From contig DYHL01000174.1 of NCBI GenBank assembly GCA_020724185.1, positions 1-5,574 of the forward strand: DNA of 5,574 bases. Direction: 5' to 3'. Source of the DNA: Candidatus Nitrosymbiomonas sp. (GTDB taxonomy: Bacteria; Sysuimicrobiota; Sysuimicrobiia; Sysuimicrobiales; Humicultoraceae). This document shows positions 1-4,988 of this stretch, in pieces. The position numbers and the translations under genes were made by a program. Positions within the stretch are counted from its first letter, which is position 1. The number at the start of each line of letters is the position of its first letter. Below the pieces are notes generated by a model, which was not told where the DNA came from, did no database searches, and saw only the letters and a program-made list of their open reading frames with translations.

Positions 1-1
1 C

Positions 2-715
2 GCCTTCACCCTCACCTGGTGGCGGCGCCTGCCGACGACCACGGTGCTCCTGCCGCGCTCAGGCCCGCTGGCCTCTATCTTGCGCGACCGGTTTGGGCAC
101 AGCGGGCTCACCTTCCTGTGCAGGTTGCTACCGACCGACCTGGGGATCAGCGTTGTTCTGGTCGTCGCGCTCGATCCCAAGGCCGGCTCCAGCGTTGCGG
201 CCGTGGGCGCGGCCGCGCGCCTGGACCCGGCGGCCGCGCTGCTCAAGGCGCTCCTGGAGGCGGTCCAAACCCGTGCCTGGCTCCGGCAGATGGGCGGAGG
301 CACGGGCTTCGATCCCGGCCCCAACTTTGCGAACGTCAGGCGATTCTCCGATCACGTACGCCTCTACGGTCAGCCGCAATCCCTGGCCTACCTGGGTTTC
401 CTGGTGGACTCTGCCGCGGAGCCCGTCCACCTGGAGGATCTGCCTGACGCGAGCGTTTCTCCTGAAGCGGACCTGAGGTGCTGCCTGGAGGGGCTCGAAC
501 GGCGAGGCAAGCCCGCGCTCGCGGTTGACCTGACGACGCCAGACCTGGCGGCCTGCGGGTTCGTGGCGGTCAGGGTGCTGGTGCCCGGCTTGTTGGACAT
601 CGCGCCCTCGCACGCCCACCGGTTCCTGGGATACTCGCGCCTCTGGGAGGTGCCGGAGCGCCTGGGGCTAGTGGGAGGCGGCGCGCTCAACCCGTACCCA
701 CATCCGTTTCCTTGA
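2..715 (+). CDS. YcaO-domain azoline-forming cyclodehydratase (LAP/TOMM 'D' protein), 5' truncated
   Basis: The reading frame is open from base 2 with no stop, so the gene begins upstream of the window; 237 C-terminal residues are visible. YcaO proteins use ATP to activate peptide backbone amides so that Cys, Ser or Thr side chains cyclise to thiazolines or oxazolines. Family hallmarks seen, numbered within the fragment: the A-F-T-L-T-W-W-R-R-L helix at the left edge; G-A-A-A-R-L-D-P (69-76) followed by A-L-L-E-A-V-Q, with the Glu/Gln pattern typical of the ATP site (83-89); D-H-V-R-L-Y-G-Q-P (117-125); V-D-L-T-T-P-D (175-181); V-P-G-L (194-197). The C-terminus is N-P-Y-P-H-P-F-P. This Pro-every-second-residue tail is characteristic of the azoline-forming YcaO subgroup. 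An internal GTG near 44 is not the real start, because homology extends to its left. Its stop overlaps the ribosome-binding site of the SagB-like gene. Whether an E1-like or RRE domain is fused at the N-terminus cannot be seen. Confidence 0.93.
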   Translation, partial: AFTLTWWRRLPTTTVLLPRSGPLASILRDRFGHSGLTFLCRLLPTDLGISVVLVVALDPKAGSSVAAVGAAARLDPAAALLKALLEAVQTRAWLRQMGGGTGFDPGPNFANVRRFSDHVRLYGQPQSLAYLGFLVDSAAEPVHLEDLPDASVSPEADLRCCLEGLERRGKPALAVDLTTPDLAACGFVAVRVLVPGLLDIAPSHAHRFLGYSRLWEVPERLGLVGGGALNPYPHPFP

Positions 716-717
716 GG
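714..717 (+). promoter_or_regulatory. Ribosome-binding site of the SagB-like gene, overlapping the YcaO stop
   Basis: GAGG begins inside the TGA stop of the YcaO gene (713-715) and ends seven bases before ATG 725. A ribosome finishing YcaO would sit on this site, which favours coupled translation of cyclodehydratase and dehydrogenase. Confidence 0.5.
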
Positions 718-724
718 CGCGCAG

Positions 725-1567
725 ATGCCGCTTGAGCCATGCGTGATACCTGACCATCCCCTGTGGGAGGTCTTTCACGAGAGCAGCAAGTGGAAGCCGT
801 CGGACTGGGCCGAGGTCTCACGGCGGGCCGCGGCCCATTCCAGGGCAGGGGGTCCTGCGCCGGCGCGGCCGCGCCGCGGTCCGCCGATGGCCCTGCCGGC
901 GCCGGCGCCGGGAGCCCTCCTGGGCGTCGGACTGGCTGCCGCCCTGCGCCGCCGCAGGTCCGCTCGCGAGTTCGCCGGGCTCCCTCTCGACCTGGAGGAT
1001 GCCGGGACACTGCTCTGGGCGGCAGCCGGCATGATCGGCGCCGACGGGAGCGGCCTCCACGCGCGCCGTACCGTTCCATCGGCCGGCGCCTGCTATCCGA
1101 TTGACGCGTACTTCTGGCTTCCCATTCCCCCAGGAGGGGTCCATCCTGGTCCCTACCACTACGATCCCATTGCCCACGGCGCGGCGCTGGTGGCCCTGGG
1201 TTCCCCGGAGTCGAACATGAGCGACCTCGTGACCGCCTCTGCCTTTCCTGCGCTCATCGAGCAGGCCGGTCTACTGATAGTCCTGGCAGGCGTCTTCTCA
1301 CGGACCACGGAGCGGTACGGGGCCAGGGGCTACCGTTTCGTGCTCCTGGAGGCAGGCCATGCCGCCCAGAACATATACCTGGCAGCCGCGGCGCTGGACC
1401 TGGCCGCGGTCGCTCTGGGCGGGCTCGACGACGCCATGCTGGACGCACTGCTGGGGCTCGACGGGACGCGCGCCAGCGTCCTCTACGCGGTTGCCGTGGG
1501 ACGAAACCCCGGGGACTGCCCAGCGGGACAGGGAGGCCGGGTAGATGGCTATTGCGGCTGCGATTGA
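725..1567 (+). CDS. SagB/ThcOx-type flavin-dependent azoline dehydrogenase (LAP/TOMM 'B' protein)
   Basis: A 280-residue protein of the nitroreductase fold, SagB/McbC-type branch. These FMN enzymes oxidise thiazolines/oxazolines made by YcaO to aromatic thiazoles/oxazoles. Visible motifs: R-R-R-R-S-A-R-E-F (75-83), the flavin-phosphate-binding start of the domain; T-V-P-S-A-G-A-C-Y-P (116-125), the SAG loop typical of SagB-like proteins; R-G-Y-R-F followed by L-L-E-A-G-H-A-A-Q-N (201-215), the conserved helix; and V-A-V-G-R-N-P (256-262) near the end. The ATG at 725 is supported by GAGG at 714-717, seven bases upstream. Residues 41-64 form a Pro/Ala/Arg/Gly-rich linker between a short N-terminal segment and the catalytic domain. 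After the usual V-G-R-N-P end there is a tail with three cysteines (265, 277, 279). The last 23 bp overlap the ABC ATPase gene, implying co-translation. Adjacency to a P-x-P-x-P YcaO makes azole formation much more likely than general nitroreduction. Confidence 0.92.
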   Translation: MPLEPCVIPDHPLWEVFHESSKWKPSDWAEVSRRAAAHSRAGGPAPARPRRGPPMALPAPAPGALLGVGLAAALRRRRSAREFAGLPLDLEDAGTLLWAAAGMIGADGSGLHARRTVPSAGACYPIDAYFWLPIPPGGVHPGPYHYDPIAHGAALVALGSPESNMSDLVTASAFPALIEQAGLLIVLAGVFSRTTERYGARGYRFVLLEAGHAAQNIYLAAAALDLAAVALGGLDDAMLDALLGLDGTRASVLYAVAVGRNPGDCPAGQGGRVDGYCGCD

Positions 1568-2282
1568 GGTGGAAGGCCTCTGCAGACGGTACGGCCGGGT
1601 TGTGGCCCTGGATGGGCTCGACCTGGGCGTTCGAACAGGCGAGGTATTCGGGCTCCTGGGACGCAACGGTGCAGGCAAGACCACCACGATCGAGACCCTG
1701 GTCGGGCTGCAGCGCCCCGATGCCGGCCGGACTCGCGTGCTGGGGCTCGATCCCCTCCGGGAGGGGCTGCTCCTCAAGCAGCGCATCGGTGTGCAGTTGC
1801 AGGAGGCGGTCTTCCACCCCTATCTGAAGCTGGGTGAGGCGCTGGAGTTCCTCGGCGGCTTCTACCCGCGACGAGCCGAGACGCGGCGGTTGCTGGCCAG
1901 AACCGGGCTTGCCGACCAGGCCGCGGTGATGTACGGCCAGCTCTCGGGCGGCCAGAGACGCCGGTTTCTGCTGGCGATCGCCCTGGTCGGCGAGCCCGAG
2001 CTCTTGATTCTGGACGAACCCACGGCAGGGCTCGATGCCCACGCACGAGCGGATCTGTGGGCGCTCATTCGGGAGGCCCGGGCCGGAGGCCGCACGGTGC
2101 TCCTGGCCACGCACCACCTGGACGAGGCCGAGAGCCTGTGCGATCGGGTGGCCATCATCCACCACGGCCGGCTGCTGGCGCAGGGCGCTCCGTCAGAGGT
2201 GGTGGGTGGAGGCCACGCCCGCCTCGAAGCGGCCTTCCTGGCGTTGACCAGCGATACGGCGCCACCGGGGGGCATGCAATGA
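1545..2282 (+). CDS. ABC transporter ATP-binding protein (LAP export/immunity, CcmA/SagG-like)
   Basis: A 245-residue cytoplasmic ATPase with every core ABC motif. Walker A is G-R-N-G-A-G-K-T (39-46); the Q-loop Gln is in V-Q-L-Q-E (Q86); the signature is L-S-G-G-Q (133-137); Walker B is L-L-I-L-D-E (153-158); the D-loop is G-L-D (162-164); the switch histidine is in A-T-H-H-L-D-E-A-E (H190). Spacing and sequence fit the single-domain ATPases that pair with ABC-2 type permeases, as SagG does with SagH in streptolysin S loci. The start at 1545 has GGGAGG (1531-1536) eight bases upstream and lies inside the end of the SagB-like gene. Its TGA overlaps the permease ATG. The expected role is powering export of the modified peptide, or self-protection; the sequence alone does not decide direction or substrate. 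Confidence 0.95.
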   Translation: MAIAAAIEVEGLCRRYGRVVALDGLDLGVRTGEVFGLLGRNGAGKTTTIETLVGLQRPDAGRTRVLGLDPLREGLLLKQRIGVQLQEAVFHPYLKLGEALEFLGGFYPRRAETRRLLARTGLADQAAVMYGQLSGGQRRRFLLAIALVGEPELLILDEPTAGLDAHARADLWALIREARAGGRTVLLATHHLDEAESLCDRVAIIHHGRLLAQGAPSEVVGGGHARLEAAFLALTSDTAPPGGMQ

Positions 2283-3004
2283 GGGGCCTGTGGCGCCTCA
2301 CCCTGATGGAAGCCAGGCTGTTCTGGCGTACGCCACAGGCGGTGTTCTGGACGTTCTTCTTTCCAGCTTTCCTGCTGGTGCTGCTGGGCAGCGTGTTCGC
2401 GCGGCAGCCTGGGCAGATGGCCTTTCTCATTCCGGGAATCCTCGGAATGGTGCTGGCCTCCACCGCGTACTACAGCATTGGCGTGGTTGTGACCTACTAC
2501 CGCAGCACCGGTTTCCTGAAGCGGCTGGCCCTGATTCCCATCCCGGCGTGGCAGTTCGTCCTGGCGCAGATGCTCGTGCGCGGCGCGGTCGTGCTCGCGG
2601 TGGGCGCCGTGCTCCTGGCGATGGGCGCTGGGTTATTCCAGGTCCGACTGTCCGCGCAGCCGCTCACGCTCGCTGCCGTCATGGGGTTGGGCACGCCGGC
2701 GTTCCTGGCCACAGGATTCGCGGTAGGAGTCCTGGCTCGCTCCGTCGAGAGCGCCAACTCCATTGCAGCCTTCATGTTCTTTCCAATGACCTTCCTGAGC
2801 GGCGCGTACTTCCCGGTGGAGATGTTGCCGGGCGCGCTGCAGCCCCTCTCCGCCGTGCTGCCCCTGACGTACTTCCTGCGGGGACTCAGAACGGCCGCCA
2901 GGGGAGGGGGGCCCGCGTCGGTGGCCACGGAACTGGCCGTGCTGGCACTCTGGGGAGCAGTTGGGGCACTTGTGTCCGTGCGGCGGTTCAGGTGGACGAC
3001 CTGA
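2279..3004 (+). CDS. ABC-2 type transporter permease (partner of the upstream ATPase)
   Basis: A 241-residue integral membrane protein with about six hydrophobic segments, near residues 21-40, 49-72, 98-119, 128-152, 159-178 and 213-234, as expected for an ABC-2 permease. The conserved C-terminal region F-L-S-G-A-Y-F-P-V-E-M-L-P (172-184), followed by L-P-L-T-Y-F-L-R-G-L (194-203), is the family signature. A charged amphipathic N-terminus (M-R-G-L-W-R-L-T-L-M-E-A-R) precedes the first helix. The start is the ATG of an ATGA overlap with the ATPase stop (2279-2282), with a G-rich run (GGGGGG) just upstream as a likely ribosome site. Longer reading through the ATPase gene in this frame gives a non-homologous Arg/Pro/Gly-rich sequence and is not real. 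With the ATPase it should form a homodimeric-permease exporter for the LAP product. Its last 13 bp overlap the protease gene. Confidence 0.93.
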   Translation: MRGLWRLTLMEARLFWRTPQAVFWTFFFPAFLLVLLGSVFARQPGQMAFLIPGILGMVLASTAYYSIGVVVTYYRSTGFLKRLALIPIPAWQFVLAQMLVRGAVVLAVGAVLLAMGAGLFQVRLSAQPLTLAAVMGLGTPAFLATGFAVGVLARSVESANSIAAFMFFPMTFLSGAYFPVEMLPGALQPLSAVLPLTYFLRGLRTAARGGGPASVATELAVLALWGAVGALVSVRRFRWTT

Positions 3005-3894
3005 TCCAGGCACGGCCGCGCCTGCGCCCAGGCGTGCACCTTGTGAGGGAGGATGCGGGGCAGCGCAGCGGCCGCTGGATCATCCGCGCCCCTGGGGGCC
3101 GCTGTTTCCTGACCGGCGAACCCGAGGCAGCGCTCCTGGCGCTCATGGACGGCACCCGCGGGTGGGAGGAGCTGTCGAGGGCCGCGGCCCTGGAGGTGCC
3201 GGGCCTGGACGCCGCCGGCGCCGCTGAGTTCCTGCGCCGGCTGACCAGCGCAGGCCTGCTGGCAGATGATGGAGAATCGCCGGGATTGCCTCTGTCCTTC
3301 TCGGCGCGTCTGGTGATCGCCGACCTCAGTCCGCTGCTCCTGCCGCTCTGCCGGCTCCTGCTCCGGGTGCCGCCCCGGGCAGGTGCGGCCGGGCTGGCGG
3401 CGCTGTGCATCGCCGGCGCCGCAGGGATTGCGGCGTGGGGCGATCGCGTTCTGGCCGCCTACGCTGCCTTGAACGCGGAGCGCCTGGTCGCGCTGGCAGT
3501 CCTGGTGTGGCTCCTCGGGCTGGGCCACGAGGCGGCCCACGCTCTGGCTGCGCTGATGGCTGGCAGCCGGGCGACCTCGTTGGGCATCGCAGTTGCCCCC
3601 TGGCGCGTGACCTTCTTCGTAGAACTCCCTGGTCTGGTGCTGCTCCCCGGCCGTGCGCGGGTTTGGATCGCTGCCTCGGGTCCACTCTGGGATGCCGCCG
3701 TGGGCGCAGGAGCCCTGCTGTTGGGGCAGATCTGGCCGGCGCGCGGGGAGGCCGCGGCGGTGGTTGCAGCCGCAGCGCTCCTCCGCGCCGCCTGGAACCT
3801 TCTACCGATGCCCCAAACCGATGGGGCCTACCTGGTCACCCAGCTCGTCCGCGCTCTCCGTCCTGCGCCAGGATCAGCGGTGGATCGCCGGTAG
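2992..3894 (+). CDS. Membrane zinc metalloprotease (M50/site-2-protease-like) with N-terminal PqqD-like domain
   Basis: A 300-residue protein read from GTG 2992. Residues about 8-92 look like a PqqD-type winged-helix domain: an R-P-x-L-R-P-G-V opening, a central P-G-G-R-C-F-L-T-G strand/turn, A-L-L-A-L-M-D-G-T-R-G-W-E-E-L, and a closing F-L-R-R-L-T-S-A-G-L-L helix. PqqD-like folds are common RiPP recognition elements that bind leader peptides. The rest is membrane-embedded: hydrophobic segments near 105-125, 130-150, 163-190, 210-220, 225-245 and 255-270. The zinc motif H-E-A-A-H is at 179-183, and the second M50 motif N-L-L-P-M-P-Q-T-D-G at 269-278 supplies the likely third ligand, Asp277. 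A-S-G-P (228-231) also fits M50. Longer in-frame reading upstream of 2992 runs through the permease in the wrong frame and is not homologous. The start has only a weak ribosome site (CGGCGG), so coupling to the permease stop is likely. The inferred role is leader cleavage or maturation of the LAP precursor at the membrane; a stress or immunity protease role is possible. Confidence 0.85.
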   Translation: MDDLIQARPRLRPGVHLVREDAGQRSGRWIIRAPGGRCFLTGEPEAALLALMDGTRGWEELSRAAALEVPGLDAAGAAEFLRRLTSAGLLADDGESPGLPLSFSARLVIADLSPLLLPLCRLLLRVPPRAGAAGLAALCIAGAAGIAAWGDRVLAAYAALNAERLVALAVLVWLLGLGHEAAHALAALMAGSRATSLGIAVAPWRVTFFVELPGLVLLPGRARVWIAASGPLWDAAVGAGALLLGQIWPARGEAAAVVAAAALLRAAWNLLPMPQTDGAYLVTQLVRALRPAPGSAVDRR

Positions 3895-4836
3895 GCGGTG
3901 CACCGCGGTCAAGCCCGGGGGCGCCGTCAGCACGATCGGGATCGCGTTCACCGTGACCGCGCAAGTGGCGATGTCGCCGTGAATGCCGCCTGCTACGGTC
4001 ATGGCAATGGGAGGCTCGCCCTCGATCGTCACGGCATCCCGCGGGTTCTGGGCGCCCACGGCCATCGTCAGGTCCAGCGAGATGACCGCCTCCCCACCGC
4101 GCAGCCCGTTCGCAACCTGGTGCAGGCCGCGCACCGTGGTCCCCTCCATGACCGGTTCGATCATCTCGCTGATCGAGTCCAGCGGCCATGCCAGGGCCTC
4201 GGCGATCATGGCCACGGACTCGGCCAGGCCCACGTGCCCAATTCGACCTTCTGCGACGCCCTGCTCGAAGGCGGCCCGGTCGAGACCGTCACCCACCTTG
4301 CGCCGGAGGGGCTTGCGGCGGAGCCCGGCGTCCACCACCCGCGTAACGCGAATGGCGCGAACCGTCCGGCTGGGCGCGGTCAGCACGATGGGCAGCAGGT
4401 CCATCACGAATCCAGGATTGACGCCCACGCCCACCACGGTGACGCCGTGGGCCTTCGCGGCCTCGTCGAGCCGCCTGGCTTCAGCGGCGTGCTGGTGCCA
4501 GGGAAACGCCAGCTCCTCACAAGTGGAAACCACGCAGGCGCCTGCCTCGATGCACGCCAGCAGTTGGGGCATGACCTGGGGCATGTGCGATTGGGTGGAG
4601 TGCAGGACCACCTGGGGCCTAAGGGCAAGGGCCGCGGCGGCATCCGCCGTGACCGTTACCCCGAGCTCCGGGCGGCCCAGCAGGGCGCCAAGGTCGTGCC
4701 CTGCCTTGTCGGGAGAGATGTCAACCGCCGAGACGATTCGGTACCCGCGGTCGAGCGCCAGACTTGCGATGCCGGCTCCTATGGGACCGAGCCCGTACGA
4801 GACAACCGTGGTTTGCGCTGCTGCTGTGGTAGTCAC
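3874..4836 (-). CDS. NAD(P)-dependent dehydrogenase of the dihydrodipicolinate-reductase-like / 2,4-diaminopentanoate dehydrogenase-like group
   Basis: A 320-residue protein. The N-terminal Rossmann dinucleotide site is Y-G-L-G-P-I-G (14-20), with an Asp (D39) at the end of the second strand, which may favour NAD(H). Family-like motifs: H-S-T-Q-S (79-83), S-T-C-E-E-L-A-F-P (104-112), G-V-G-V-N-P-G-F-V-M-D (136-146), and near the C-terminus G-D-I-A-T-C-A-V-T followed by V-N-A-I-P (287-300). This pattern matches proteins annotated as dihydrodipicolinate-reductase-like or 2,4-diaminopentanoate dehydrogenase, which act on diamino acids. The exact substrate cannot be read from sequence; true DapB is shorter. 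The GTG at 4836 is chosen over an in-frame start 46 codons upstream (4974). Homology begins at about residue 9, AGGTGG sits nine bases upstream of the GTG, and the extra 46 residues look like translated promoter DNA. It is divergent from an aminotransferase gene and overlaps the protease gene tail-to-tail by 21 bp. Confidence 0.85.
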   Translation of the reverse strand: MTTTAAAQTTVVSYGLGPIGAGIASLALDRGYRIVSAVDISPDKAGHDLGALLGRPELGVTVTADAAAALALRPQVVLHSTQSHMPQVMPQLLACIEAGACVVSTCEELAFPWHQHAAEARRLDEAAKAHGVTVVGVGVNPGFVMDLLPIVLTAPSRTVRAIRVTRVVDAGLRRKPLRRKVGDGLDRAAFEQGVAEGRIGHVGLAESVAMIAEALAWPLDSISEMIEPVMEGTTVRGLHQVANGLRGGEAVISLDLTMAVGAQNPRDAVTIEGEPPIAMTVAGGIHGDIATCAVTVNAIPIVLTAPPGLTAVHRLPAIHR

Positions 4837-4845
4837 CCTAGAGAA

Positions 4846-4851
4846 CCACCT
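4846..4851 (-). promoter_or_regulatory. Ribosome-binding site deciding the GTG 4836 start
   Basis: AGGTGG on the - strand, within GAGAGGTGG, lies nine bases before GTG 4836. It supports the short start of the dehydrogenase, which coincides with the beginning of Rossmann-fold homology, against the longer in-frame start at 4974. Confidence 0.6.
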
Positions 4852-4883
4852 CTCGTGGAATGTGGCGTGCGCGAGCGGCCCCA

Positions 4884-4912
4884 ATTGTAGCAGAGGCGCA
4901 GCGGCCGGCCAA
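4884..4912 (-). promoter_or_regulatory. Sigma70-like promoter for the dehydrogenase gene
   Basis: Read on the - strand, TTGGCC (4912-4907) is followed by a 17-base spacer and TACAAT (4889-4884). The -10 box matches five of six consensus bases and the -35 four of six, with ideal spacing. Transcription would start near 4877, giving a 5' leader of about 40 bases before the GTG at 4836. In such GC-rich DNA a TACAAT is uncommon by chance, but no experimental support is available from the sequence. Confidence 0.55.
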
Positions 4913-4975
4913 TCCGGGCAGGAGTGCATCCGCTTTCGCAGAAAACATCCGCGCACGGACCTTTTCCGCACCACG

Positions 4976-4983
4976 AAGGAGGT
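4976..4983 (+). promoter_or_regulatory. Strong Shine-Dalgarno for the aminotransferase GTG start
   Basis: AAGGAGGT, an almost complete anti-16S match, ends five bases before GTG 4989. It is the strongest ribosome site in the window and fixes the start of the aminotransferase. No equally clear -10/-35 pair for this gene was found in the remaining divergent region. Confidence 0.75.
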
Positions 4984-4988
4984 AGCCC

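Noticed and set aside
1254..2165. 303-codon open frame on the - strand opposite the SagB-like and ABC ATPase genes
   Set aside because: It lies antisense to two genes with complete family motifs. Its translation has no recognisable domain, and its C-terminal part is Arg/Pro-rich as expected of a GC-rich shadow frame.
2057..2278. N-terminal extension of the permease frame into the ATPase gene
   Set aside because: It reads the ATPase out of frame as Arg/Pro/Gly-rich sequence; the ATGA overlap at 2279 gives a normal permease start.
2290..2991. N-terminal extension of the protease frame through the permease gene
   Set aside because: The 234 extra residues are an Arg/Gly/Ala-rich out-of-frame reading of the permease. 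PqqD-like homology begins just after GTG 2992.
2497..3540. 347-codon open frame on the - strand opposite the permease and protease
   Set aside because: Antisense to genuine membrane-protein genes; the translation is Arg/Gln/Pro-rich with no motif and no ribosome site of note.
3895..3980. Possible terminator after the LAP operon
   Set aside because: This stretch is coding for the convergent dehydrogenase, and no GC hairpin followed by a T-run was found.
4837..4974. 46-residue N-terminal extension of the dehydrogenase
   Set aside because: It crosses the predicted promoter, lacks family homology, and the GTG at 4836 has a proper ribosome site just before the Rossmann motif.
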